Position numbers and translations under genes: made by a program. 64,000 nt of DNA. Origin: Paraburkholderia phenoliruptrix. Lineage in GTDB: Bacteria > Pseudomonadota > Gammaproteobacteria > Burkholderiales > Burkholderiaceae. Shown here in pieces: positions 17,050-25,276 of the stretch. The notes under the pieces were generated by a model. The model had not been told where the DNA came from and searched no databases. It worked only from the letters and a program-made list of their open reading frames with translations. Within the stretch, counting starts at the first letter, position 1; each line of letters begins with the position of its first letter. The DNA lies in contig NZ_JAEUAV010000014.1 of the NCBI RefSeq assembly GCF_019511605.1, positions 113,614 to 177,613 of the forward strand, read 5' to 3'.

Positions 17050-17976
17050 ATGATCATCCGCCCGCACCTCCACTGGTTCCGCATGCTGCTCGCCTGGCGG
17101 GGCTCGGTTCTTCCGCAGTTGCTGCCACGGCTCGCGCTCATTTTCGCCATTTCGGTGGTCGCGGTCGCGGCGCACGATCATCTGTTGCCGATCTCGCTGA
17201 ACCTGAACACCACCGCGCCGTTCTCGCTGGTCGGCATTGCACTCGCGGTGTTTCTCGGCTTTCGCAATAACGCGAGCTACGACCGCTGGTGGGAGGCGCG
17301 CAAGCTGTGGGGCCAGTTGCTCAACGACTCGCGCTCGCTGACCCGGCAGGCGCTCACCTTGCGAGCGCGGCAGTTGCCGCAAGAAGACCTGATCGAATTT
17401 TGCACGGCGCTCGGTGCACTCGCGCATGCGCTGCGCCATCAGCTTCGCAGAACCGATCCGCGCGACGATCTGGCCGCGCGTCTGCCGCCCGCGCTGCTGG
17501 AACGCGTGATGGCGTCGCGCTATAAACCGGCTACGCTGATGCTGGTTCTCGGCGAATGGGTGCAGCGCCACGCGCAGAGCGGCGCAATTGATCCGATGGC
17601 GGTGCTCGCCTTCGACCGCAATCTGAATGGCTTGTCCGATGTGATTGGCGGATGCGAGCGCATTGCGTCCACGCCCCTGCCGTTTGCGTACTCGGTGATG
17701 ATCCATCGCACCGTGTACTTCTTCTGTGCGTCGCTACCGTTCGGGCTGGTCGACAGCATCGGCATTTTCACGCCGGTGTTCGCGGTGTTCGTTGCCTACA
17801 CGTTCATGGCGCACGAAGCGATCGCCTCGCAAATCGAAGAGCCGTTCGGCACCGACGACAACGACCTCGCGCTCAACACGATGTCCATGATTATCGAAGA
17901 CGCTATGCGCGATCTGCGCGGCGAGCCGCCGCTTGCGCTGCCGGGTCCGCAGCCGGAGAGCTTTGCGCTCACCTGA
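17050..17976 (+). CDS. Bestrophin-family (UPF0187) ion channel protein
   Basis: A 308-residue membrane protein of the bacterial bestrophin family. Four hydrophobic segments are visible; the family hallmark is FRNNASYDRWWEARKLWGQLLNDSR near residues 73-95 and the C-terminal EIAxQIEEPFGxDxNDL-like block, here AIASQIEEPFGTDDNDLALN. Bacterial homologues form pentameric channels, usually cation-selective in contrast to animal chloride channels. Start ATG at 17050. A 9-bp tandem repeat array starts 35 bp after the stop codon and runs to the convergent LprI-like gene. Confidence 0.88.
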   Translation: MIIRPHLHWFRMLLAWRGSVLPQLLPRLALIFAISVVAVAAHDHLLPISLNLNTTAPFSLVGIALAVFLGFRNNASYDRWWEARKLWGQLLNDSRSLTRQALTLRARQLPQEDLIEFCTALGALAHALRHQLRRTDPRDDLAARLPPALLERVMASRYKPATLMLVLGEWVQRHAQSGAIDPMAVLAFDRNLNGLSDVIGGCERIASTPLPFAYSVMIHRTVYFFCASLPFGLVDSIGIFTPVFAVFVAYTFMAHEAIASQIEEPFGTDDNDLALNTMSMIIEDAMRDLRGEPPLALPGPQPESFALT

Positions 17977-18011
17977 ACCTGAACGGAAATGCCGACATCC
18001 GGCATGACGCG

Positions 18012-18056
18012 GCGACCGAGGCGACCGAGGCGACCAAAGCGACCGGGGTGACTCAG
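18012..18056. repeat. 9-bp tandem repeat, 5 copies
   Basis: Five units in register: GCGACCGAG twice, GCGACCAAA, GCGACCGGG and GTGACTCAG. The array ends four bases before the stop codon of the convergent LprI-like gene and shares its GCGACC core with the 12-bp array at 5773-5856. Confidence 0.85.
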
Positions 18057-18060
18057 GCGT

Positions 18061-18756
18061 CTAGTCGTTGCCGGCCGTTTCGGCGAGGCGTTTGAGCATT
18101 GCAACCCGCGCGCCGATGATGTCGAAGCGGCCGCGCTCGTCGACAAGCGGCGTGGCCGCGTTCAGGTACGTAGTCCACGCCTTCTGCGCACGCACCAGCG
18201 TTGGACGTGCGCGCACCGGCAACTTCGCCCGCAGACGGCGGTAGTAGCGGTTCATGTCGAACATGGCGTGTTCGCAGCGAGCGTCGGCAGTACAGGCGCC
18301 AAGACGCTTGCCGCGCGACGGCTGGCCGGGGCGTGCGTCGGCCACCGCGCCGCGCAGCACGAGCGCACGGTCGCGCACCGGCTGCAGTTGCATGTCGGCT
18401 TCGGCCAGCAGGTACATGGTGCCGCGCGTGGTCGCAAACACCGCCGCGAGCAGTTGTTTGTCGGCGTCGCGCAAAGCCTCCCAGCTTGCCTGGCTTTTCT
18501 GCCACTGCTTGCGCCGCGCGGGCGGCAATTCCGGCTGCAACTGCTGCCATGCGTTGTCGAGCGCGGTCTTCCAGCCGATGCGCGCCGTCTCCATGCACTG
18601 CACCTGCCCCGCCGTCGACGACATATCGCTGCGCGCAAGACACGTGCGCATCGCCGCGTCGATGGGATCGGCAGCGGCAACTTCGGCGCGCGCCGCCAGC
18701 GGCGCGGCGCCGAGCACGCACGTGAGCGCGAGTGCAAGAAGCCTCGTTGGCCGCAT
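18061..18756 (-). CDS. LprI-like (DUF1311 family) secreted protein
   Basis: A 231-residue exported protein with a Sec signal peptide (MRPTRLLALALTCVLGAAPL, cleavage near ARA-E). The mature part has DAAMRTCLARSDMSSTAGQVQCMETARIGWKTALDNAWQQL, the cysteine-containing pattern of the lysozyme-inhibitor LprI N-terminal domain (DUF1311), then a second cysteine pair (ACTADARCEHAMF). LprI of Mycobacterium inhibits lysozyme, but many DUF1311 proteins have no known role. The ATG lies only two bases after the stop codon of the upstream decarboxylase gene with no clear ribosome-binding site, so translation probably depends on coupling. Function here is unknown. Confidence 0.75.
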   Translation of the reverse strand: MRPTRLLALALTCVLGAAPLAARAEVAAADPIDAAMRTCLARSDMSSTAGQVQCMETARIGWKTALDNAWQQLQPELPPARRKQWQKSQASWEALRDADKQLLAAVFATTRGTMYLLAEADMQLQPVRDRALVLRGAVADARPGQPSRGKRLGACTADARCEHAMFDMNRYYRRLRAKLPVRARPTLVRAQKAWTTYLNAATPLVDERGRFDIIGARVAMLKRLAETAGND

Positions 18757-18758
18757 TG

Positions 18759-21044
18759 TCAGACGCGCACGCAATCGACGAAATACTCGATGCGGCCGTT
18801 GATCATTTCGCCGACGAGCCCGTGGATGTCCGTGTGGAAGCCCGGGAAGCGCTCGTTGAACTCGCGCGCAAAGCGCAGGTAGTTGACGATAGTCTTGTTG
18901 AAACGCTCGCCCGGAATCAGCAGCGGAATGCCCGGCGGATAAGGCGTCAGCAGAATGGACGTGACGCGGCCTTCCAGCTCGTCGATGGGCACGCGGTCGA
19001 TCTCGCGATGCGCGAGCTTTGCGAATGCGTCCGACGGCTTCATTGCCGGTTCCATGCTCGAGAGGTACATCTCGGTCGTGAGGCGCGCAATATCGTTCGC
19101 GCGGTACACGCTGTGGATCTGCTGGCACAGGTCGCGCAATCCGACCCGCTCATACGTGGGGTGCAGCGCGACGAAGTCCGGCAACACGCGCCACAGCGGC
19201 TGGTTGTTGTCGTAGTCGTCCTTGAACTGCTGGAGCTCGGTCACCATCGAGTTCCAGCGGCCCTTCGTAATGCCGATCGTAAACATGATGAAGAACGAGT
19301 ACAGCCCGGTCTTCTCGACGATGATGCCGTGCTCGGCCAGATATTTCGTGACGATCGCGGCCGGAATGCCCGACTCGCCGAAATCGCCGTTCATGTCCAG
19401 ACCCGGCGTGACGATGGTCGCCTTGATCGGGTCGAGCATGTTGAAGCCCTCGGCGAGCGGACCGAAGCCGTGCCACGAGTCGTCCGGGCGCAGCATCCAG
19501 TCTTCGCGCGAGCCAATGCCTTCTTCGGCAAACTGCTCCGGGCCCCAGACCTTGAAGAACCAGTCGTCGCCGTATTCTTCGTCGACCTTCGTCATCGCGC
19601 GACGGAAGTCGAGCGCTTCGGCAATCGATTCTTCGACGAGCGCGGTGCCGCCGGGCGCTTCCATCATCGCCGCGGCCACGTCGCACGAGGCGATGATCGC
19701 GTATTGCGGGCTTGTCGACGTGTGCATCAGGTACGCCTCATTGAAGCGATGCTTGTCGAAGCGGCTGTTCTTCGAATCCTGCACGACGATCTGCGAAGCC
19801 TGCGAGATGCCGGCCAGCAGCTTGTGCGTGGAGTGCGTCGCGTACACCATCGCGCCGATGCGCGGGCGGCCCGCGCCGATCGCATGCATGTCCTGATAGA
19901 ACTCGTGAAACTCCGCGTGCGGCAGCCACGCCTCGTCGAAATGCAGCGTGTCGAGCCATTCGCCCAGCATCTCCTTGATCATTTCGACGTTGTAGATCAC
20001 GCCGTCGTATGTGCTTTGCGTGATGGTCAGAATGCGCGGCTTGAGGTTCGGGTTGTTCGCGAGCGCTTCGCGCGCGAACGGATTCGCCGCGATCTTTTTG
20101 CGGATGTTCTCCGGCTCGAATTCCGAGCGCGGAATCGGACCGATAATGCCGAAGTTGTTGCGCGTGGGCGTGAGAAACACGGGAATCGCGCCCGTCATCG
20201 TGATCGCGTGCAGGATCGACTTGTGGCAGTTGCGGTCCACCAGCACGATGTCGCCCGGCGCCACGGTGCCGTGCCAGACGATCTTGTTCGAGGTGGAGGT
20301 GCCGTTGGTCACGAAGAACACGTGGTCCGCGCTGAAAATGCGCGCGGCGTTGCGCTCCGAAGCCGCCACCGGCCCGGTGTGATCGAGCAGTTGCCCGAGT
20401 TCGTCCACTGCGTTGCAAACGTCGGCGCGCAGCATGTTCTCGCCGAAGAACTGGTGGAACATCTGCCCCAGCGGGCTCTTCAGGAACGCGACGCCCCCCG
20501 AATGGCCCGGGCAGTGCCACGAGTACGAACCTTCGTCCGCGTACTTCACGAGCTCCTTGAAGAACGGCGGCGCGAGCGAGTCGAGATACACCTTTGTCTC
20601 GCGAATGATATGGCGCGCGACGAACTCCGGCGTGTCCTCGAACATGTGGATGAAGCCGTGCAGCTCGCGCAGAATGTCGTTCGGCAGATGGCGCGAGGTG
20701 CGCGTCTCGCCGTACAGAAAAATCGGAATGTCCGCGTTGCGGCGGCGTACTTCGGTCACGAACGCGCGCAGCGCGACGATCGCGGCCGCGAGCTCTGGCG
20801 TTTCGCCTTCCACCACGACGTTCTCGACGTACGGCAGCAGCTCGTCGTCGTCAATGGAAAGGATGAAGCACGACGCGCGGCTCGACTGCTGCGCGAACGA
20901 AGTCAGATCGCCGTAGCTCGTCAACCCGAGCACTTCCGCGCCTTCTTTCTCGATTGCTTCGGCCAAAGCCCGGATGCCGGAACCCGAGATGTTCTCGGAG
21001 CGGAAATCTTCGTCGATGATGACGACGGGAAAACGGAACTTCAT
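18759..21044 (-). CDS. Orn/Lys/Arg decarboxylase (PLP-dependent, fold type I)
   Basis: A 761-residue basic amino acid decarboxylase. An N-terminal response-regulator-like wing domain (MKFRFPVVIIDEDFRSENIS) covers about 1-130, then the PLP domain with VFFVTNGTSTSNKIVWHG, the aspartate block FDEAWLPHAEFHEF, and the Schiff-base lysine in STHKLLAG (Lys408). The C-terminal domain has LLTPYPPGIPLLIPGERF. The reaction removes CO2 from arginine, lysine or ornithine, consuming a proton, in acid resistance or polyamine supply; substrate cannot be decided by eye. Length and wing domain match AdiA/LdcC/SpeC-type decamers. The downstream LprI-like gene appears co-translated. Confidence 0.9.
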   Translation of the reverse strand: MKFRFPVVIIDEDFRSENISGSGIRALAEAIEKEGAEVLGLTSYGDLTSFAQQSSRASCFILSIDDDELLPYVENVVVEGETPELAAAIVALRAFVTEVRRRNADIPIFLYGETRTSRHLPNDILRELHGFIHMFEDTPEFVARHIIRETKVYLDSLAPPFFKELVKYADEGSYSWHCPGHSGGVAFLKSPLGQMFHQFFGENMLRADVCNAVDELGQLLDHTGPVAASERNAARIFSADHVFFVTNGTSTSNKIVWHGTVAPGDIVLVDRNCHKSILHAITMTGAIPVFLTPTRNNFGIIGPIPRSEFEPENIRKKIAANPFAREALANNPNLKPRILTITQSTYDGVIYNVEMIKEMLGEWLDTLHFDEAWLPHAEFHEFYQDMHAIGAGRPRIGAMVYATHSTHKLLAGISQASQIVVQDSKNSRFDKHRFNEAYLMHTSTSPQYAIIASCDVAAAMMEAPGGTALVEESIAEALDFRRAMTKVDEEYGDDWFFKVWGPEQFAEEGIGSREDWMLRPDDSWHGFGPLAEGFNMLDPIKATIVTPGLDMNGDFGESGIPAAIVTKYLAEHGIIVEKTGLYSFFIMFTIGITKGRWNSMVTELQQFKDDYDNNQPLWRVLPDFVALHPTYERVGLRDLCQQIHSVYRANDIARLTTEMYLSSMEPAMKPSDAFAKLAHREIDRVPIDELEGRVTSILLTPYPPGIPLLIPGERFNKTIVNYLRFAREFNERFPGFHTDIHGLVGEMINGRIEYFVDCVRV

Positions 21045-21054
21045 GGGCGATTCT

Positions 21055-21095
21055 CCAAAAAGAACGACCGCTGCATTCTGAAAATCGCAGCGGTC
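21055..21095 (-). terminator. Terminator-like hairpin between dcd and the decarboxylase gene
   Basis: On the minus strand GACCGCTGC (21095-21087) pairs with GCAGCGGTC (21074-21066), followed by GTTCTTTTT. It lies after the dcd stop codon and overlaps the leader of the decarboxylase gene, so it could terminate dcd or attenuate the downstream gene. Confidence 0.65.
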
Positions 21096-21130
21096 ACCCG
21101 AATAGCTGGTGGGTCAATGCGCTGCCGACG

Positions 21131-21700
21131 TCACGTCTTGGGCAACGTGACGCCGTGCTGACCTTGATATTTGCCGCCGCGATCCGCGTACGACGTTTCA
21201 CAAATCTCGTCGCTTTCAAAGAACAGCACTTGAGCGACGCCTTCGTTCGCGTAGATTTTGGCAGGCAAAGGTGTCGTATTCGAGAATTCGAGCGTGACGT
21301 GCCCTTCCCATTCCGGCTCGAACGGCGTGACGTTCACGATGATTCCGCAGCGCGCGTAAGTGGACTTGCCGAGGCACACGGTCAGCACCGAGCGCGGAAT
21401 GCGGAAATACTCGACCGTGCGGGCAAGCGCGAACGAATTGGGCGGAATGATGCACACGTCGCCCTTGAAGTCCACGAACGATTTTTCGTCGAAGTTTTTC
21501 GGGTCGACAATCGTCGAGTTGATGTTCGTGAAGATCTTGAATTCGTCGGCGCAGCGAATGTCGTAGCCGTAGCTCGAAGTGCCGTAGCTGACAATCTTCC
21601 GGCCGTCCTCGGAGACGCGAATCTGATCGGGCACGAACGGCTCGATCATTTTGTGCGACTCGGCCATGCGCCGGATCCACTTGTCGGATTTGATGGTCAT
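21131..21700 (-). CDS. dcd: dCTP deaminase
   Basis: A 189-residue enzyme, the exact usual length. It deaminates dCTP to dUTP for thymidylate synthesis. Visible are MTIKSDKWIRRMAESHKMIEPF at the N-terminus, SYGTSSYGYDIR, the trimer active-site segment LGKSTYARCGIIVNVTPFEPEWEGHVTLEFSN (read in parts: KSTYARCG and EPEWEGH), and the C-terminal lid ADRGGKYQGQHGVTLPKT. The start at 21700 follows the family pattern; longer in-frame sequence upstream is GC-rich and lacks family similarity. Next to the SodC-like gene upstream and the decarboxylase downstream, all on minus. Confidence 0.96.
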   Translation of the reverse strand: MTIKSDKWIRRMAESHKMIEPFVPDQIRVSEDGRKIVSYGTSSYGYDIRCADEFKIFTNINSTIVDPKNFDEKSFVDFKGDVCIIPPNSFALARTVEYFRIPRSVLTVCLGKSTYARCGIIVNVTPFEPEWEGHVTLEFSNTTPLPAKIYANEGVAQVLFFESDEICETSYADRGGKYQGQHGVTLPKT

Positions 21701-21938
21701 AGGTGAACGCTGCTCGACGTAATAACAGATAGGTGACGGATAACCGACGGGTAACTGAATGATGGCTGCGCGGTGTGCGCCGGGGCACCACGGCCCGGGC
21801 CCGCTGCTCAGGTGTCCATGACGGTGCGCCGCACGAAAGGCGCTTATTTTACGCGATCGTGAAGATGCTGCCGCAGATCCGCGCTGCAAGCGCTGCCGCT
21901 GGCGAGCCGCTCGAGGATAAAGCCCGTGGCGCTTGCGC

Positions 21939-22472
21939 TCATTGACGGATCACGCCGCAAGCGAGCGCCGGACCCGCGCCGTGCTGCGGATACGCGTAGG
22001 GGTCGGTGGCGTCGTGATGCAGCAGAACCGCGCGCTGCAGGACCGAACGGATACCGTCGAGCGAGACGTCCGGTGCCACGATGAAGCCGCTTGCCACACC
22101 GTTGGCGTCCGCATGGATGTTGCCGAGATCGCCCTCCACGCGCGCGCCTGCTTTCAGACGCTCCGCCGCGGGCGAGAACACCTGGCCGGCGCTCGAGGCG
22201 TCGGCGGCATTGCAGTCGCCGCGCTCGTGCACTTGCAGCGCATGATCGCTATTGGGCGGCAAGCCCGCAAGATTGTAGGTGACCTGCACTCCGTCAGAGC
22301 GCTCGATGAACGTCACGAGGCCGCGCGCCTGATTGCTTACGGTGGGCAGCAACTGCGCGTCGGCACGCTTTTCCTGTGGTCTCAGGAAGGCGCTGCAGCC
22401 GCACAACAGCACACTGCTGGCAGTCAGGACGATGAACGCATGCACCGCCTGCCCGTCGATTCGTTTTCCCAT
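21939..22472 (-). CDS. Cu/Zn superoxide dismutase-like lipoprotein, degenerate metal site
   Basis: A 177-residue predicted lipoprotein: signal region with lipobox LCGC (Cys26), then a SodC-fold domain. The fold is supported by DHALQVHERGDC, GDLGNIHADANG and the ending GAGPALACGVI, with the disulphide cysteines retained (Cys87, Cys172). Aligned by eye to classical Cu/Zn SOD, the copper ligand His46 is Gln80 and bridging His63 is Val98, and the zinc histidines 71 and 80 have no counterpart; only His82 (His48) and His152 (His120) remain. It may therefore not be an active dismutase. The ATG at 22472 follows AGGATCGC. Confidence 0.78.
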   Translation of the reverse strand: MGKRIDGQAVHAFIVLTASSVLLCGCSAFLRPQEKRADAQLLPTVSNQARGLVTFIERSDGVQVTYNLAGLPPNSDHALQVHERGDCNAADASSAGQVFSPAAERLKAGARVEGDLGNIHADANGVASGFIVAPDVSLDGIRSVLQRAVLLHHDATDPYAYPQHGAGPALACGVIRQ

Positions 22473-22633
22473 GCGATCCTCTTGCCGGCCTGGCAGCCGC
22501 CCCTGCGGCCGCCGAGCCGAACCTGTGAAGTCGACATGATACCGCGAGACATCGCGAAAACAGACGCTTGCGCCCGCCTGCCGCGCCCGGCGGGGCTGCC
22601 GCAGTGCGCCGGCCCGCCGACCGGCACGACCTG

Positions 22634-23722
22634 TCAGGTGTTCTGCACGACGATGTTGGGGAACTTCGAGCTCATGTCGCGCGCCCGCTCGGCGATATGC
22701 ACCGCCACCTTGCGCGCGATCGTGCGATACGTTTGCGCAATGCGCCCTTGCGGGTCGGCCACCACGGTCGGCCGGCCAGAGTCGGCCTGCTCGCGGATCG
22801 CAATGTCGAGCGGCAGGCTGCCGAGCAGGTCGACGCCGTACTCCTTGCCCATTCGCTCGCCGCCGCCCGCGCCGAAGATATGCTCTTCGTGCCCGCAGTT
22901 CGAGCAGATGTGCATGGCCATGTTCTCGACGATGCCGAGAATCGGAATGCCCACCTTCTCGAACATTTTCAGGCCCTTGCGCGCGTCCAGCAGGGCAATG
23001 TCCTGCGGCGTGGTGACGATCACGGCGCCCGTCACCGGCACCCGCTGCGAAAGCGTCAACTGGATGTCGCCGGTGCCCGGCGGCATGTCGACGATCAGGT
23101 AGTCCAGATCGCGCCAGTTGGTCTGCCGCAGCAGCTGTTCGAGCGCCGACGTGGCCATTGGGCCGCGCCACACCATTGGGTTGTCCTGCTCGATCAGAAA
23201 GCCGATGGAGTTGGCCTGCAGGCCGTGACCTGTCATCGGGTTCATGGTCTTTTCGTCCGGCGACTCCGGGCGCCCTTCGATGCCGAGCATCAAGGGCAGC
23301 GACGGGCCGTAGATGTCCGCGTCGAGTATGCCCACCGACGCGCCCTCGCTCGCCAGCGCGAGCGCAAGATTGACGGCAGTCGTGCTCTTGCCGACGCCGC
23401 CCTTGCCCGACGCCACTGCGACGATGTTTTTAACGTTCGGCAAAAGTTTCACGCCGCGCTGCACCGTATGCGCGGCGATTTCCTGCGAGACCTGCACGCG
23501 AGTCTGCGCCACGCCCGGCACGGCGCGCAGCGCGTCGTCGAACTGTTTGCGGATCGCGTCGAATTCGCGCATGGCCGGATAGCCGACTACCACCGCGACG
23601 CTGACCGTGTCACCCTCCACGGCCACGTCCTTCACGTTTCTGGCAGCCGCATACGGCCGGCCGGTGTTGGGGTCAGTGACGGCTGCGAGCGCAGCGTCGA
23701 CCAATGCCCGATCGATACTCAT
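22634..23722 (-). CDS. apbC: Iron-sulfur cluster carrier protein ApbC/Mrp
   Basis: A 362-residue P-loop ATPase of the Mrp/NBP35 family, which carries Fe-S clusters to apo-enzymes in the cytoplasm. An N-terminal MIP18-like domain (about 1-85) precedes the deviant Walker A ASGKGGVGKST (Lys107 and Lys112). Later come DYLIVDMPPGTGDIQLT and the cluster-binding CxxC in HICSNCGHEEHIFG. I prefer the ATG at 23722, five bases after GGAG; a GTG two codons upstream is also in frame. It is divergent from an OmpA-family gene and close to metG, a gene neighbourhood seen widely in proteobacteria. Confidence 0.95.
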   Translation of the reverse strand: MSIDRALVDAALAAVTDPNTGRPYAAARNVKDVAVEGDTVSVAVVVGYPAMREFDAIRKQFDDALRAVPGVAQTRVQVSQEIAAHTVQRGVKLLPNVKNIVAVASGKGGVGKSTTAVNLALALASEGASVGILDADIYGPSLPLMLGIEGRPESPDEKTMNPMTGHGLQANSIGFLIEQDNPMVWRGPMATSALEQLLRQTNWRDLDYLIVDMPPGTGDIQLTLSQRVPVTGAVIVTTPQDIALLDARKGLKMFEKVGIPILGIVENMAMHICSNCGHEEHIFGAGGGERMGKEYGVDLLGSLPLDIAIREQADSGRPTVVADPQGRIAQTYRTIARKVAVHIAERARDMSSKFPNIVVQNT

Positions 23723-24176
23723 TGACACTCCGAGGGGAACACCGGCGTCGCGGCGGGATCGAAATCTCGCCGCACGCCGGAATTTGCAAGCAATTGTTAG
23801 TCAGCATTGCGAAAACCACGCATGCGGGGCACCCTTCCGGCAGGCGAATTGCCCTGGGGCCGCATCGCTGTGCGCCAGCCTTTATTGTAGTGGCTGGGGT
23901 GAAGCGATGCCGGAAGACCCTTCTTCACTGTCGGACCGGGACGGACGAAGAAGGTCCTTGGGCCAGGTCCTTGGGCCAGGTCCTTGGGCCAGGTCCTTGG
24001 GCTTGGTCCTTGGGCTGCTCGCAAGCCTGCCGCCTGGGTTATCCGGCCGGACCGGCACAAGGCTGTTGCTGCAGCAAGCGCCGCTCACTAGCAAGGCGCG
24101 ACGTCGCGAAAATGCTTTAAATGCTTTACCTGCGCGCTTTAAGCGCGTCATTTGCATCAATCGAGAGGAACCAAAA
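23723..24176. other. apbC / OmpA-like gene intergenic region
   Basis: This 454-bp divergent gap contains an inverted repeat CCAGCC...GGCTGG at 23875-23897 with TACAAT on the minus strand between its arms (a possible apbC -10 element), and the 13-bp repeat array at 23952-24016. GCGCTTTAAGCGC, a small palindrome near 24134, lies in the leader of the lipoprotein gene. No gene is supported. Confidence 0.5.
23952..24016. repeat. 13-bp tandem repeat, 5 copies
   Basis: Five consecutive 13-bp units: AGGTCCTTGGGCC three times, then AGGTCCTTGGGCT and TGGTCCTTGGGCT. The first three copies are identical, suggesting recent slippage and possible copy-number variation between strains. Confidence 0.9.
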
Positions 24177-24830
24177 ATGAACGCAAGACTCATGACTCGC
24201 CTGGCCGTTTTCGCAGTTGCCGGCTCCGTGCTGGCAGGTTGCGCCAGCCAACAGGGTACTAACACGGCTGTCGGCACGGGCGTGGGCGCCGGCACCGGCG
24301 CGGCGCTCGGCGCGATTTTCGGCGGCGGCAAGGGCGCGGCAATAGGCGCGGGGGTCGGCGCTGCGGTGGGCGGCATTACCGGCTACAACTGGCAGGCCAT
24401 TCACAACAAGCTGTCGGGCGCAACCAAGGGCACCGGTACGCAAATCACCGAGCAGCCGGACGGCTCGCTCAAGCTGAACATTCCGAGCTCCGTGACGTTC
24501 GACACGAACAGCTATGCGATCAAGCCGTCGTTCGCGCCGGTGCTCGATCAGCTGACGCAGACGCTGCAGCAGAATCCGGAAGTGATCGCGCAAGTGGTCG
24601 GCCATACCGACAGCACCGGGCAGCCGGCCTACAACCAGACGCTGTCGGTCAATCGCGCGCAGAGCGTGGTGAGCTTCCTCGAGCAGCGCGGCGTTGCGGC
24701 GCAGCGCCTGTCGGCGCAAGGCATGGGTCAGAACCAGCCGATCGCCGACAACAACACGGAAGCCGGCCGCGCCGCCAACCGTCGCGTGGAAATCTACCTG
24801 CGCGCCACGGCTCAGCACGCCACGCAGTAA
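24177..24830 (+). CDS. OmpA-family peptidoglycan-binding lipoprotein (YiaD-like)
   Basis: A 217-residue outer-membrane lipoprotein. The signal peptide ends in lipobox LAGC (Cys22). A glycine-zipper segment follows at about residues 33-66 (GTGVGAGTGAALGAIFGGG), then a C-terminal OmpA domain with SVTFDTNSYAIKPSF, VVGHTDSTGQPAYNQTLSVNRAQSV and NRRVEIYL. Such proteins anchor the outer membrane to peptidoglycan through the OmpA domain. The ATG at 24177 follows GAGAGGAA. Confidence 0.93.
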   Translation: MNARLMTRLAVFAVAGSVLAGCASQQGTNTAVGTGVGAGTGAALGAIFGGGKGAAIGAGVGAAVGGITGYNWQAIHNKLSGATKGTGTQITEQPDGSLKLNIPSSVTFDTNSYAIKPSFAPVLDQLTQTLQQNPEVIAQVVGHTDSTGQPAYNQTLSVNRAQSVVSFLEQRGVAAQRLSAQGMGQNQPIADNNTEAGRAANRRVEIYLRATAQHATQ

Positions 24831-25014
24831 GCACGGCGCGCGACAGTACGGAGAAAGGCGGGCGCGCGCAGCGCCCGCCCGGCTCAGGGCGGCTTGGGGC
24901 GGCTTGGGAGCGTGGTTTATCGCGCCGCAGCCCGCTCTGGACCGGCCAGACAGCGGCGCAATGTTGTTGCGCTCGGCGCGCGGCACAGCCTGAAAAATGC
25001 GCGGCGGGAAATCT

Positions 25015-25151
25015 CGTACGGGAACGAAAAAAATTTCGAACTCTCGCGAAAATTCGCTGTCTGTCTTTACGGTACGTGGCTGGCGAAGCCGCCGCGTCAC
25101 CATTCTCCTCTTGTCGTTGTTGCTCCGGGGTTAATCGCCCCGGTTTTTTTT
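25015..25151 (+). ncRNA. Candidate small RNA ending in a strong intrinsic terminator
   Basis: A stretch that is AT-richer than its surroundings contains a possible hairpin (AATTTCG...CGCGAAAATT near 25032-25054), a second small stem around GGCTGGCGAAGCC, a single-stranded-looking CTCCTCTTGTCG that could pair with ribosome-binding sites, and the terminator at 25124-25151. The 5' end is unknown and I find no good promoter. Alternative: an attenuated metG leader, or simply a late terminator for the upstream gene. Confidence 0.35.
25124..25151 (+). terminator. Strong intrinsic terminator upstream of metG
   Basis: CCGGGG-TTAATCG-CCCCGG followed by eight T residues, the clearest Rho-independent terminator in the window. 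It sits 294 bp after the lipoprotein stop codon and 125 bp before metG, an odd place unless it ends a separate transcript. Confidence 0.88.
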
Positions 25152-25276
25152 GGGCGCTCGCTTTTCGCGTCGTCCAAGGCCGCGCGGCTGCGCCAGCCCC
25201 GCGCGGGCCCGCGCCCGGCGGGCGTCCGCCCTGCTAGAATCGACCTTTCGTCCCACCGCAGGCTCCCACCATCGTT

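Larger units (their letters stand above)
24831..25276. other. OmpA-like gene / metG intergenic region
   Basis: This 446-bp gap starts with a GC hairpin GGCGGGCGC...GCGCCCGCC near 24857-24880, a possible end of the lipoprotein transcript. It also holds a strong isolated terminator at 25124-25151 preceded by AT-richer, structured sequence (see the candidate small RNA). A TAGAAT at 25235-25240 is a possible metG -10 element, 37 bp before the start codon. Confidence 0.5.

Noticed and set aside
18732..21161. Very long plus-strand frame opposite the decarboxylase
   Set aside because: Arg/His/Glu-rich antisense frame; the opposite strand encodes an enzyme with intact PLP lysine.
22473..23171. N-terminal extension of the SodC-like gene into apbC
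   Set aside because: The frame is open only because of GC bias; a normal signal peptide with lipobox begins at 22472 with a ribosome-binding site.
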